A DNA stretch of 64,000 nt from Chlorocebus sabaeus (lineage: Eukaryota; Chordata; Mammalia; Primates; Cercopithecidae). The notes beneath the pieces are model-generated. The model was not told the origin of the DNA and made no database searches. It worked only from the letters and a program-made list of their open reading frames with translations. This document shows, in pieces, positions 36,401-50,200 of the stretch. The stretch lies in assembly GCF_047675955.1 (NCBI RefSeq), contig NW_027327412.1, forward strand, positions 1,178,001-1,242,000, in the 5' to 3' direction. Positions within the stretch are counted from its first letter, which is position 1. The number at the start of each line of letters is the position of its first letter. Both the position numbers and the translations under genes were made by a program.

Positions 36401-37861
36401 TCAAATCCACAAGAACAGCCTTAGCGAAAGGCTTCTTGAAGGGAAAGATGTAACTCTGTGAGATGAATTAACAGAACACAGAGCAGTTTCTCAGAAAGCT
36501 TCTTTCCAATTTTGAACGGAAGATATTTCCTTTTTCACCTTAGCCCTCTATGGGCTTCCAAATATCCGTTTGCCAATTCCACAAGAACAGCCTTAGCGAA
36601 AGGCTTCTTGAAGGGAAAGATGTAACTCTGTTAGATGAATTAACAGAACACAGAGCAGTTTCTCAGAAAGCTTCTTTCCAGTTTTGAACGGAAGATATTT
36701 CCTCTTGCACCATAGCCGTCTGTGGGCTTCCAAATATCCCTTTGCCAATTCCACAAGAACAGCCTTAGCGAAAGGCTTCTTGAAGGGAAAGATGTAACTC
36801 TGTGAGATGAATTAAAAGAACACAGAGCAGTTTCTCAGAAAGCTTCTTTCCAGTTTTGAACGGAAGATATTTCCTTTTTCACCATAGCCCTCTATGGGCT
36901 TCCAAATATCCCTTTGCCAATTCCACAAGAACAGCCTTAGCTAAAGGATTCTTGAAGGGAAAGATGTAACTCTGTGAGATGAATTAACAGAACACAGAGC
37001 AGTTTCTCAGAAAACTTGTTTCCAGTTTTGAACGGAAGATATTTCCTCTTGCACCATAGCCGTCTGTGGGCTTCCAAATATCCCTTTGCCAATTCCACAA
37101 GAACAGCCTTAGCGAAAGGCTTCTTGAAGGGAAAGATGTAACTCTGTGAGATGAATTACAGAACACAGAGCAGTTTCTCAGAAAGCTTCTTTCCAGTTTT
37201 GAACGGAAGATATTTCCTCTTGCACCATAGCCGTCTGTGGGCTTCCAAATATCCCTTTGCCAATTCCACAAGAACAGCCTTAGCGGAAGGCTTCTTCAAG
37301 GGAAAGATGTAACTCTGTGAGATGAATTAACAGAACACAGAGCACTTTCTCAGAAAGCTTCTTTCCAGTGTTGATCGGAAGATATTTCCTTTTTCACGTT
37401 AGCCCTCTATGGGCTTCCAAATATCCCTTTGCCAATTCCACAAGAACAACCTTAGCGAAAGGCTCCTTGAAGGGAAAGATGTAACTCTGTGAGATGAATT
37501 AACAGAACACAGAGCAGTTTCTCAGAAAGCTTCTTTCCAGTTTTGAACGGAAGATATTTCCTTTTTCACCATAGCCCTCTATGGGCTTCCAAATATCCCT
37601 TTGCCAATTCCACCAGAATAGCCTTAGCGAAAGGCTTCTTGAACGGAAAAATGTAACTCTGTGAGATGAATTAACAGAACACAGAGCAGTTTCTCAGAAA
37701 GCTTCTTTCCAGTTTTGAAAGGAAGATAATTCCTTTTTCACCATAGCGCTCTATGGACTTCCAAATATCCCTTTGCCAAATCCAGAAGAACAGCCTTAGG
37801 GAAAGGCTTCTTGAAGGGAAAGATGTAACTCTGTGAGATGAATTGACAGAACACAGAGCAG
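32419..37861. repeat. 7,223-bp (42-monomer) offset duplication, copy 1
   Basis: This 5.4-kb stretch is repeated almost unchanged at 39,642-45,084. The match includes the 17- and 20-monomer repeats nested inside it and private variants such as ccctgtatggg (34,484/41,707) and tttttaacgg (32,899/40,122). One visible difference is gaggatattt (32,558) against gacgatattt (39,781). The constant offset over more than 30 monomers, with so few differences, indicates a recent event. Confidence 0.88.
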
Positions 37862-39660
37862 TTTCTCAGAAAGCTTCTTTCCAGTTTTGAACGGAAGATA
37901 TTTCCTCTTGCACCATAGCCGTCTGTGGGCTTCCAAATATCCCTTTGCCAATTCCACAAGAACAGCCTTAGCGAAAGGCTTCTTGAAGGGAAAGATGTAA
38001 CTCTGTGAGATGAATTAAAAGAACACAGAGCAGTTTCTCAGAAAGCTTCTTTCCAGTTTTGAACGGAAGATATTTCCTTTTTCACCATAGCCCTCTATGG
38101 GCTTCCAAATATCCCTTTGCCAATTCCACAAGAACAGCCTTAGCAAAAGGATTCTTGAAGGGAAAGATGTAACTCTGTGAGATGAATTAACAGAACACAG
38201 AGCAGTTTCTCAGAAAGCTTCTTTCCAGTTTTGAACGGAAGATATTTCCTTTTTCACGATAGCCTTCTATGGGCTTCCAAATATCCCTTTACCAATTCCA
38301 CAAGAACAACCTTAGCGAAAGGCTCCTTGAAGGGAAAGATGTAACTCTGTGAGATGAATTAACAGAACACAGAGCAGTTTCTCAGAAAGCTTCTTTCCAG
38401 TTTTGAACGGAAGATATTTTCTTTTTCAGCATAGCCCTCTATGGGCTTCCAATTACCCCTTTGCCAATTCCACAAGAACATCCTTAGCGAAAGGCTTCTT
38501 GAAGGGAAAGATGTAACTCTGTGAGATGAATTAACAGAACACAGAGCAGTTTCTCAGAAAGGTTCTTTCCAGTTTTGAACGGAAGATATTTCCTTTTTCA
38601 CCCTAGCCCTCTATGGGCTTCCAAATATCCCTTTGCCAATTCCACCAGAACAGCGTTAACGAAAGGCTTCTTGAACGGAAAAATGTAACTGTGTGAGATG
38701 AATTAACAGAACACAGAGCAGTTTCTCAGAAAGCTTCTTTCCAGTTTTGAACGGAAGATATTTCCTTTTTCACCTTAGCCCTCTATGGACTTCCAAATAT
38801 CCCTTTGCCAAATCCACAAGAACAGCCTTAGCGAAAGGCTTCTTGAACAGAAAAATGTAACTCTGTGAGATGAATTAACAGAACACAGCGCAGGTTCTCA
38901 GAAAGCTTCTTTCCAGTTTTGAACGGAAGATATTTCCTTTTTCACGATACACCTCTATGGGCTTCAAAATATCACTTTGCCAATTCCACAAGAACAGCCT
39001 TAGGGAAAGGCTTCTTGAAGGGAAAGATGTAACTCTGTGAGATGAATTAACAGAACACAGAGCAGTTTCTCAGAATGCTTCTTTCCAGTTTTGAACGGAA
39101 GATACTTCCTCTTGCACCATTGCCGTCTGTGGGCTTCCAAATATCTCTTTGCCAATTCCACAAGAACAGCCTTAGCGAAAGGCTTCTTGAAGGGAAAGAT
39201 GTAACTCTGTGAGATGAATTAACAGAACACAGAGCAGTTTCTCAGAAAGCTTCTTTCCAGTTTTGAACGGAAGATATTTCATTTTTCACCATAGCCCTCT
39301 ATGGGCTTCCAAATATCACTTTGCCAATTCCACCAGAATAGCCGTAGCGAAAGGCTTCTTCAACGGAAAAATGTAACTCTGTGAGATGAATTAACAGAAC
39401 ACAGAGCAGTTTCTCAGAAAGCTTCTTTCCAGTTTTGAACGGAAGATATTTCCTTTTTCACCATAGCCCTCTATGGGCTTCCAAATATCCCTTTCCCAAA
39501 TCCACAAGAACAGCCTTAGCGAAAGGCTTCTTGAAGGGATAGATGTAACTCTGTGAGATGAATTAACAGAACACAGAGCAGTTTCTCAGAAAGCTTCTTT
39601 CCAGTTTTGAACGGAAGATATTTCCTTTTTCACCATATCCCTCTATGGGCTTCCAAATAT
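37862..39660. repeat. Ten-monomer insert-like segment repeated at 53,338-55,136 (offset 15,476)
   Basis: This segment separates the two 7,223-bp-offset copies. It matches 53,338-55,136 with hardly any differences seen. Markers are version B at 37,889/53,365, aaaagaac, gatagccttc with tttacc, attttctttttc with caattacccc and catcc (38,405/53,881), agcgttaacg, gatacttcc with caccattgcc, ttcatttttc, ccgtagcg and caccatatccc. It ends within the chimeric monomer at 39,609-39,780. Confidence 0.85.
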
Positions 39661-39780
39661 CACTATGCCAATTCCACCAGAACAGGCTTAGCGAAAGGCT
39701 TCTTGAACGGAAAAATGTAACTCTGTGAGGTGAATTAACAGAATACAGAGCAGTTTCTCAGAAAGCTTCTTTCCAGTTTT
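39609..39780. repeat. Chimeric monomer at the 7,223-bp duplication joint
   Basis: Up to about 39,660 the monomer is caccatatccctctatggg, like 55,085. From cactatgcc onward (39,661) it is the class at 32,438, with cagaacaggc and gtgaggtg. It is therefore the recombination joint between the 37,862-39,660 segment and the second 7,223-bp-offset copy, placed in the shared ctctatgggcttccaaatat stretch. Confidence 0.8.
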
Positions 39781-42700
39781 GAACGGACGATATTTCCTTT
39801 TTCACCATAGCCCTCTAGGGACTTCCAAATATCCCTTTGCCAAATCCACAAGAACAGCCTTAGAGAAAGGCTTCTTGAAGGGAATGATGTAACTCTGTGA
39901 GATGAATTAACAGAACACAGAGCAGTTTCTCAGAAAGGTTCTTTCCAGTTTTGAACGGAAGATATTTCCTTTTTCAATATAGACCTCTATGGGCTTCCAA
40001 ATATCACTTTGCCAATTCCAAAAGAACAGCCTTAGCGAAAGGCTTCTTTAACGGAAAATTGTAACTCTGTGAGATGAATTAACAGATCACAGAGCAGTTT
40101 CTCACAAAGCTTCTTTCCAGTTTTTAACGGAAGATATTGCTTTTTTCACCATAGCCCTCTATGGACTTCCAAATATCCCTTTGTCAAATCCACAAGAACA
40201 GCCTTAGCGAAAGGCTTCTTGAAGGGAAAGATGTAACTCTGTGAGATGAATTAACAGAACACAGAGCAGTTTCTCAGAAAGCTTCTTTCCAATTTTGAAC
40301 GGAAGATATTTCCTTTTTCACCTTAGCCCTCTATGGGCTTCCAAATATCCGTTTGCCAATTCCACAAGAACAGCCTTAGCGAAAGGCTTCTTGAAGGGAA
40401 AGATGTAACTCTGTTAGATGAATTAACAGAACACAGAGCAGTTTCTCAGAAAGCTTCTTTCCAGTTTTGAACGGAAGATATTTCCTCTTGCACCATAGCC
40501 GTCTGTGGGCTTCCAAATATCCCTTTGCCAATTCCACAAGAACAGCCTTAGCGAAAGGCTTCTTGAAGGGAAAGATGTAACTCTGTGAGATGAATTAAAA
40601 GAACACAGAGCAGTTTCTCAGAAAGCTTCTTTCCAGTGTTGAACAGAAGATATTTAATTTTTCACGATAGCCCTCTATGGGCTTCCAAATATCCCTTTAA
40701 CAATTCCACAAGAACAACCTTAGCGAAAGGCTCCTTGAAGGGAAAGATGTAACTCTGTGAGATGAATTAACAGAACACAGAGCAGTTTCTCAGAAAGCTT
40801 CTTTCCAGTTTTGAACGGAAGATATTTCCTTTTTCACCATAGCCCTCTATGGGCTTCCAAATATCCCTTTGCCAATTCCACAAGAACAACCTTAGCGAAA
40901 GGCTCCTTGAAGGGAAAGATGTAACTCTGTGAGATGAATTAACAGAACACAGAGCAGTTTCTCAGAAAGCTTCTTTCCAGTTTTGAACGGAAGATATTTC
41001 CTTTTTCACCATAGCCCTCTATGGGCTTCCAAATATCCCTTTGCCAATTCCACAAGAACAGCCTTAGCGAAAGGCTTCTTGAAGGGAAAGATGTAACTCT
41101 GTGAGATGAATTAACAGAACACAGAGCAGTTTCTCAGAAAGCTTCTTTCCAGTTTTGAACGGAAGATATTTCCTCTTGCACCATAGCCGTCTGTGGGCTT
41201 GCAAATATCCCTTTGCCAATTCCACAACAACAGCCTTAGCGGAAGGGTTCTTCAAGGGAAAGATGTAACTCTGTGAGATGAATTAATAGAACACAGAGCA
41301 CTTTCTCAGAAAGCTTCTTTCCAGTTTTGAACGGAAGATATTTCCTTTTTCACGATACACCTCTATGGGCTTCAAGATATCACTTTGCCAATTACACAAG
41401 AACAGCCTTAGGGAAAGGCTTCTTGAAGGGAAAGATGTAACTCTGTGAGATGAATTAACAGAACACAGAGCAGTTTCTCAGAATGCTTCTTTCCAGTTTT
41501 GAACGAAAGATATTTCCTCTTGCACCATTGCCGTCTGTGGGCTTCCAAATATCCCTTTGCCAATTCCACAAGAACAGCTTTAGCGAAAGGCTTCTTGAAG
41601 GGAAAGATGTAACTCTGTGAGATGAATTAACAGAAAACAGAACAGTTTCTCAGAAAGCTTCTCTCCAGGTTTGAACGGAAGATATTTCCTTTTTCACCAT
41701 AGCCCTGTATGGGCTTCCAAATATCCCTTTGCCAATTCCACAAGAACAGCCTTAGTGAAAGGCTTCTTGAAGGGAAAGATGTAACTCTGTGAGATGAATT
41801 AACAGAACACAGAGCAGTTTCTCAGAAAGCTTCTTTCCAGTTTTGAACCGAAGATATTTCCACTTGCACCATAGCCGTCTGTGGGCTTCCAAATATCCCT
41901 TTGCCAATTCCACAAGAACAGCCTTAGCGAAAGGCTTCTTGAAGGGAAAGATGTAACTCTGTGAGATGAATTAACAGAACACAGAGCAGTTTCTCAGAAA
42001 GCTTCTTTCCAGTTTTGAACGGAAGATATTTCCTTTTTCACCATAGCCCTCTATGGGCTTCCAAATATCCCTTTGCCAATTCCACAAGAACAGCCTTAGC
42101 AAAAGGATTCTTGAAGGGACAGATGTAACTCTGTGAGATGAATTAACAGAACACAGAGCAGTTTCTCAGAAACCTTGTTTCCAGTTTTGAACGGAAGATA
42201 TTTCCTCTTGCACCATAGCCGTCTGTGGGCTTCCAAATATCCCTTTGCCAATTCCACAAGAACAGCCTTAGCGAAAGGCTTCTTGAAGGGAAAGATGTAA
42301 CTCTGTGAGATGAATTAACAGAACACAGAGCAGTTTCTCAGAAAGCTTCTTTCCAGTGTTGAACAGAAGATATTTAATTTTTCACGATAGCCCTCTATGG
42401 GCTTCCAAATATCCCTTTAACAATTCCACAAGAACAACCTTAGCGAAAGGCTCCTTGAAGGGAAAGATGTAACTCTGTGAGATGAATTAACAGAACACAG
42501 AGCAGTTTCTCAGAAAGCTTCTTTCCAGTTTTGAACGGAAGATATTTCCTTTTTCACCATAGCCCTCTATGGGCTTCCAAATATCCCTTTGCCAATTCCA
42601 CAAGAACAGCCTTAGCGAAAGGCTTCTTGAAGGGAAAGATGTAACTCTGTGAGATGAATTAACAGAACACAGAGCCGTTTCTCAGAAAGCTTCTTTCCAG

Positions 42701-45084
42701 TTTTGAACGGAAGATATTTCCTTTTTCACCATAGCCCTCTATGGGCTTCCAAATATCCCTTTGCCAATTCCACAAGAACAGCCTTAGCGAAAGGCTCCTT
42801 GAAGGGAAAGATGTAACTCTGTGAGATGAATTAACAGAACACAGAGCAGTTTCTCAGAAAGCTTCTTTCCAGCTTTGAACGGAAGATATTTCCTTTTTCA
42901 CCATAGCCCTCTATGGGCTTCCAAATACCCCTTTTCCAATTCCACAAGAACAGCCTTAGCGAAAGGCTTCTTGAAGGGAAAGATGAAACTCTGTAAGATG
43001 AATTAACAGAACATAGAGAAGATTCTCAGAAAGCTTCCTTCCAGTTTTGAACGGAAGATATTTCCTTTTTCACCATAGCACTCTATGGGCTTCCAAATAT
43101 CACTATGCCAATTCCACCAGAACAGGCTTAGCGAAAGGCTTCTTGAACGGAAAAATGTAACTCTGTGAGGTGAATTAACAGAATACAGAGCAGTTTCTCA
43201 GAAAGCTTCTTTCCAGTTTTGAACGGAGGATATTTCCTTTTTCACCATAGCCCTCTAGGGACTTCCAAATATCCCTTTGCCAAATCCACAAGAACAGCCT
43301 TAGAGAAAGGCTTCTTGAAGGGAATGATGTAACTCTGTGAGATGAATTAACAGAACACAGAGCAGTTTCTCAGAAAGGTTCTTTCCAGTTTTGAACGGAA
43401 GATATTTCCTTTTTCAATATAGACCTCTATGGGCTTCCAAATATCACTTTGCCAATTCCAAAAGAACAGCCTTAGCGAAAGGCTTCTTTAACGGAAAATT
43501 GTAACTCTGTGAGATGAATTAACAGATCACAGAGCAGTTTCTCACAAAGCTTCTTTCCAGTTTTGAACGGAAGATATTGCTTTTTTCACCATAGCCCTCT
43601 ATGGACTTCCAAATATCCCTTTGTCAAATCCACAAGAACAGCCTTAGCGAAAGGCTTCTTGAAGGGAAAGATGTAACTCTGTGAGATGAATTAACAGAAC
43701 ACAGAGCAGTTTCTCAGAAAGCTTCTTTCCAATTTTGAACGGAAGATATTTCCTTTTTCACCTTAGCCCTCTATGGGCTTCCAAATATCCGTTTGCCAAT
43801 TCCACAAGAACAGCCTTAGCGAAAGGCTTCTTGAAGGGAAAGATGTAACTCTGTTAGATGAATTAACAGAACACAGAGCAGTTTCTCAGAAAGCTTCTTT
43901 CCAGTTTTGAACGGAAGATATTTCCTCTTGCACCATAGCCGTCTGTGGGCTTCCAAATATCCCTTTGCCAATTCCACAAGAACAGCCTTAGCGAAAGGCT
44001 TCTTGAAGGGAAAGATGTAACTCTGTGAGATGAATTAAAAGAACACAGAGCAGTTTCTCAGAAAGCTTCTTTCCAGTTTTGAACGGAAGATATTTCCTTT
44101 TTCACCATAGCCCTCTATGGGCTTCCAAATATCCCTTTGCCAATTCCACAAGAACAGCCTTAGCTAAAGGATTCTTGAAGGGAAAGATGTAACTCTGTGA
44201 GATGAATTAACAGAACACAGAGCAGTTTCTCAGAAAACTTGTTTCCAGTTTTGAACGGAAGATATTTCCTCTTGCACCATAGCCGTCTGTGGGCTTCCAA
44301 ATATCCCTTTGCCAATTCCACAAGAACAGCCTTAGCGAAAGGCTTCTTGAAGGGAAAGATGTAACTCTGTGAGATGAATTACAGAACACAGAGCAGTTTC
44401 TCAGAAAGCTTCTTTCCAGTTTTGAACGGAAGATATTTCCTCTTGCACCATAGCCGTCTGTGGGCTTCCAAATATCCCTTTGCCAATTCCACAAGAACAG
44501 CCTTAGCGGAAGGCTTCTTCAAGGGAAAGATGTAACTCTGTGAGATGAATTAACAGAACACAGAGCACTTTCTCAGAAAGCTTCTTTCCAGTGTTGATCG
44601 GAAGATATTTCCTTTTTCACGTTAGCCCTCTATGGGCTTCCAAATATCCCTTTGCCAATTCCACAAGAACAACCTTAGCGAAAGGCTCCTTGAAGGGAAA
44701 GATGTAACTCTGTGAGATGAATTAACAGAACACAGAGCAGTTTCTCAGAAAGCTTCTTTCCAGTTTTGAACGGAAGATATTTCCTTTTTCACCATAGCCC
44801 TCTATGGGCTTCCAAATATCCCTTTGCCAATTCCACCAGAATAGCCTTAGCGAAAGGCTTCTTGAACGGAAAAATGTAACTCTGTGAGATGAATTAACAG
44901 AACACAGAGCAGTTTCTCAGAAAGCTTCTTTCCAGTTTTGAAAGGAAGATAATTCCTTTTTCACCATAGCGCTCTATGGACTTCCAAATATCCCTTTGCC
45001 AAATCCAGAAGAACAGCCTTAGGGAAAGGCTTCTTGAAGGGAAAGATGTAACTCTGTGAGATGAATTGACAGAACACAGAGCAC
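39642..45084. repeat. 7,223-bp (42-monomer) offset duplication, copy 2
   Basis: Partner of 32,419-37,861. At about 45,084 it departs from copy 1 (gcactttctc against gcagtttctc) and continues into monomers with caccacagccgtctgaggg and ctccgaatgc. Those are shared with the 4,298-bp repeat, not with copy 1. Confidence 0.88.
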
Positions 45085-47270
45085 TTTCTCAGAAAGCTTC
45101 TTTCCAGTTTTGAACGGAAGATATTTCCTCTTGCACCACAGCCGTCTGAGGGCTTCCAAATATCCCTTTGCCAATTCCACAAGAACAGCCATAGCGGAAG
45201 GCTTCTTGAAGGAAAAGATGAAACTCTGTGAGATGAATTAACAGAACACAGAGCAGTTTCTCCGAATGCTTCTTTCGAGTTTTGAACGGAAGATATTTCC
45301 TTTTTCACGTTAGCCCTCTATGGGCTTCCAAATATCACTTTGCGAATTCCACAAGAACAGCCTTAGGGAAAGGCTTCTTGAAGGGAAAGATGTAACTCTG
45401 TGAGATGAATTAACAGAACACAGAGCAGTTTCTCAGAATGCTTCTTTCCAGTTTTGAACGAAAGATATTTCCTCTTGCACCATAGCCGTCTGTGGGCTTC
45501 CAAATATCCCTTTGCCAATTCCACAAGAACAGCCTTAGCGAAAGGCTTCTTGAAGGGAAAGATGTAACTCTGTGAGATGAATTAACAAAACACAGAACAG
45601 TTTCTCAGAAAGCTTCTCTCCAGGTTTGAACGGAAGATATTTCCTTTTTCACCATAGCCCTCTATGGGCTTCCAAATATCCCTTTGCCAATTCCACAAGA
45701 ACAGCCTTAGCGAAAGGCTTCTTGAAGGGAAAGATGTAACTCTGTGAGATGAATTAACAGAACACAGAGCAGTTTCTCAGAAAGCTTCTTTCCAGTTTTG
45801 AACGGAAGATATTTCCAGTTGCACCATAGCCGTCTGTGGGCTTCCAAATATCCCTTTGCCAATTCCACAAGAACAGCCTTAGCGAAAGGCTTCTTGAAGG
45901 GAAAGATGTAACTCTGTGAGATGAATTAACAGAACACAGAGCAGTTTCTCAGAAAGCTTCTTTCCAGTTTTGAACGGAAGATATTTCCTTTTTCACCATA
46001 GCCCTCTATGGGCTTCCAAATATCCCTTTGCCAATTCCACAAGAACAGCCTTAGCAAAAGGATTCTTGAAGGGACAGATGTAACTCTGTGAGATGAATTA
46101 ACAGAACACAGAGCAGTTTCTCAGAAACCTTGTTTCCAGTTTTGAACGGAAGATATTTCCTCTTGCACCATAGCCGTCTGTGGGCTTCCAAATATCCCTT
46201 TGCCAATTCCACAAGAACAGCCTTAGCGAAAGGCTTCTTGAAGGGAAAGATGTAACTCTGTGAGATGAATTAACAGAACACAGAGCAGTTTCTCAGAAAG
46301 CTTCTTTCCAGTGTTGAACAGAAGATATTTAATTTTTCACGATAGCCCTCTATGGGCTTCCAAATATCCCTTTAACAATTCCACAAGAACAACCTTAGCG
46401 AAAGGCTCCTTGAATGGAAAGATGTAACTCTGTGAGATGAATTAACAGAACACAGAGCAGTTTCTCAGAAAGCTTCTTTCCAGTTTTGAACGGAAGATAT
46501 TTCCTTTTTCACCATAGCCCTCTATGGGCTTCCAAATATCCCTTTGCCAATTCCACAAGAACAGCCTTAGCGAAAGGCTTCTTGAAGGGAAAGATGTAAC
46601 TCTGTGAGATGAATTAAGAGAACACAGAGCAGTTTCTCAGAAAGCTTCTTTCCAGTTTTGAACGGAAGATATTTCCTTTTTCACCATAGCCCTCTATGGG
46701 CTTCCAAATATCCCTTTGCCAATTCCACAAGAACAGCCTTAGCGAAAGGCTCCTTGAAGGGAAAGATGTAACTCTGTGAGATGAATTAACAGAACACAGA
46801 GCAGTTTCTCAGAAAGCTTCTTTCCAGTTTTGAACGGAAGATATTTCCTTTTTCACCATAGCCCTATATGGGCTTCCAAATATCCCTTTTCCAATTCCAC
46901 AAGAACAGCCTTAGCGAAAGGCTTCTTGAAGGGAAAGATGTAACTTTGTGAGATGAATTAACAGAACACAGAGCAGTTTCTCAGAAAGCTTCTTTCCAGT
47001 TTTGAACGGAAGATATTTCCTTTTTCACCATAGCCCTCTATGGCCTTCTAAATATCCCTTTGCCAATTCCACAAGAACAGCCTTAGCGAAAGGCGTCTTG
47101 AAGGGAAAGATGTAACTCTGTGAGATGAATTAACAGAACACAGAACAGTTTCTCAGAAAGCTTCTCTCCAGGTTTGAACATAAGGTATTTCCTTTTTCAC
47201 CATAGCCCTCTATGGGCTTCCAAATATCCCTTTGCCAATTCCACAAAAACAGCCTTAGCGAAAGTCTTCT
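42970..47270. repeat. 4,298-bp (25-monomer) higher-order repeat, copy 1
   Basis: The variant order from gatgaaactctgtaag (near 42,985) is repeated 4,299 bp later, then 4,298 bp later after a 1-bp loss (gaaggaaagatg at about 47,617 against gaagggaatgatg). Identical marker strings include tagctaaagg, gaattacag, gttgatcgg, ccaccagaatag, gataattcc, caccacagccgtctgaggg, ctccgaatgc and ccagttgc. A substitution at 45,344 (tgcgaattcc against tgccaattcc) is one of few differences. Confidence 0.88.
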
Positions 47271-50200
47271 TGAAGGGAAAGATGAAACTCTGTAAGATGA
47301 ATTAACAGAACATAGAGAAGATTCTCAGAAAGCTTCCTTCCAGTTTTGAACGGAAGATATTTCCTTTTTCACCATAGCACTCTATGGGCTTCCAAATATC
47401 ACTATGCCAATTCCACCAGAACAGGCTTAGCGAAAGGCTTCTTGAACGGAAAAATGTAACTCTGTGAGATGAATTAACAGAATACAGAGCAGTTTCTCAG
47501 AAAGATTCTTTCCAGTTTTGAACGGAGGATATTTCGTTTTTCACCATAGCCCTCTAGGGACTTCCAAATATCCCTTTGCCAAATCCACAAGAACAGCCTT
47601 AGAGAAAGGCTTCTTGAAGGAAAGATGTAACTCTGTGAGATGAATTAACAGAACACAGAGCAGTTTCTCAGAAAGGTTCTTTCCAGTTTTGAACGGAAGA
47701 TATTTCCTTTTTCAATATAGACCTCTATGGGCTTCCAAATATCACTTTGCCAATTCCAAAAGAACAGCCTTAGCGAAAGGCTTCTTTAACGGAAAATTGT
47801 AACTCTGTGAGATGAATTAACAGATCACAGAGCAGTTTCTCACAAAGCTTCTTTCCAGTTTTGAACGGAAGATATTGCTTTTTTCACCATAGCCCTCTAT
47901 GGACTTCCAAATATCCCTTTGTCAAATCCACAAGAACAGCCTTAGCGAAAGGCTTCTTGAAGGGAAAGATGTAACTCTGTGAGATGAATTAACAGAACAC
48001 AGAGCAGTTTCTCAGAAAGCTTCTTTCCAATTTTGAACGGAAGATATTTCCTTTTTCACCTTAGCCCTCTATGGGCTTCCAAATATCCGTTTGCCAATTC
48101 CACAAGAACAGCCTTAGCGAAAGGCTTCTTGAAGGGAAAGATGTAACTCTGTTAGATGAATTAACAGAACACAGAGCAGTTTCTCAGAAAGCTTCTTTCC
48201 AGTTTTGAACGGAAGATATTTCCTCTTGCACCATAGCCGTCTGTGGGCTTCCAAATATCCCTTTGCCAATTCCACAAGAACAGCCTTAGCGAAAGGCTTC
48301 TTGAAGGGAAAGATGTAACTCTGTGAGATGAATTAAAAGAACACAGAGCAGTTTCTCAGAAAGCTTCTTTCCAGTTTTGAACGGAAGATATTTCCTTTTT
48401 CACCATAGCCCTCTATGGGCTTCCAAATATCCCTTTGCCAATTCCACAAGAACAGCCTTAGCTAAAGGATTCTTGAAGGGAAAGATGTAACTCTGTGAGA
48501 TGAATTAACAGAACACAGAGCAGTTTCTCAGAAAACTTGTTTCCAGTTTTGAACGGAAGATATTTCCTCTTGCACCATAGCCGTCTGTGGGCTTCCAAAT
48601 ATCCCTTTGCCAATTCCACAAGAACAGCCTTAGCGAAAGGCTTCTTGAAGGGAAAGATGTAACTCTGTGAGATGAATTACAGAACACAGAGCAGTTTCTC
48701 AGAAAGCTTCTTTCCAGTTTTGAACGGAAGATATTTCCTCTTGCACCATAGCCGTCTGTGGGCTTCCAAATATCCCTTTGCCAATTCCACAAGAACAGCC
48801 TTAGCGGAAGGCTTCTTCAAGGGAAAGATGTAACTCTGTGAGATGAATTAACAGAACACAGAGCACTTTCTCAGAAAGCTTCTTTCCAGTGTTGATCGGA
48901 AGATATTTCCTTTTTCACGTTAGCCCTCTATGGGCTTCCAAATATCCCTTTGCCAATTCCACAAGAACAACCTTAGCGAAAGGCTCCTTGAAGGGAAAGA
49001 TGTAACTCTGTGAGATGAATTAACAGAACACAGAGCAGTTTCTCAGAAAGCTTCTTTCCAGTTTTGAACGGAAGATATTTCCTTTTTCACCATAGCCCTC
49101 TATGGGCTTCCAAATATCCCTTTGCCAATTCCACCAGAATAGCCTTAGCGAAAGGCTTCTTGAACGGAAAAATGTAACTCTGTGAGATGAATTAACAGAA
49201 CACAGAGCAGTTTCTCAGAAAGCTTCTTTCCAGTTTTGAAAGGAAGATAATTCCTTTTTCACCATAGCGCTCTATGGACTTCCAAATATCCCTTTGCCAA
49301 ATCCAGAAGAACAGCCTTAGGGAAAGGCTTCTTGAAGGGAAAGATGTAACTCTGTGAGATGAATTGACAGAACACAGAGCACTTTCTCAGAAAGCTTCTT
49401 TCCAGTTTTGAACGGAAGATATTTCCTCTTGCACCACAGCCGTCTGAGGGCTTCCAAATATCCCTTTGCCAATTCCACAAGAACAGCCATAGCGGAAGGC
49501 TTCTTGAAGGAAAAGATGAAACTCTGTGAGATGAATTAACAGAACACAGAGCAGTTTCTCCGAATGCTTCTTTCGAGTTTTGAACGGAAGATATTTCCTT
49601 TTTCACGTTAGCCCTCTATGGGCTTCCAAATATCACTTTGCCAATTCCACAAGAACAGCCTTAGGGAAAGGCTTCTTGAAGGGAAAGATGTAACTCTGTG
49701 AGATGAATTAACAGAACACAGAGCAGTTTCTCAGAATGCTTCTTTCCAGTTTTGAACGAAAGATATTTCCTCTTGCACCATAGCCGTCTGTGGGCTTCCA
49801 AATATCCCTTTGCCAATTCCACAAGAACAGCCTTAGCGAAAGGCTTCTTGAAGGGAAAGATGTAACTCTGTGAGATGAATTAACAAAACACAGAACAGTT
49901 TCTCAGAAAGCTTCTCTCCAGGTTTGAACGGAAGATATTTCCTTTTTCACCATAGCCCTCTATGGGCTTCCAAATATCCCTTTGCCAATTCCACAAGAAC
50001 AGCCTTAGCGAAAGGCTTCTTGAAGGGAAAGATGTAACTCTGTGAGATGAATTAACAGAACACAGAGCAGTTTCTCAGAAAGCTTCTTTCCAGTTTTGAA
50101 CGGAAGATATTTCCAGTTGCACCATAGCCGTCTGTGGGCTTCCAAATATCCCTTTGCCAATTCCACAAGAACAGCCTTAGCGAAAGGCTTCTTGAAGGGA

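Noticed and set aside
32419..45084. Near-identical 7.2-kb copies as an assembly duplication artefact
   Set aside because: This cannot be excluded without reads. However, the copies differ at a few bases, and their right edges pass into different neighbours, which a simple artefact would not easily produce. It is kept as a finding with that caveat.
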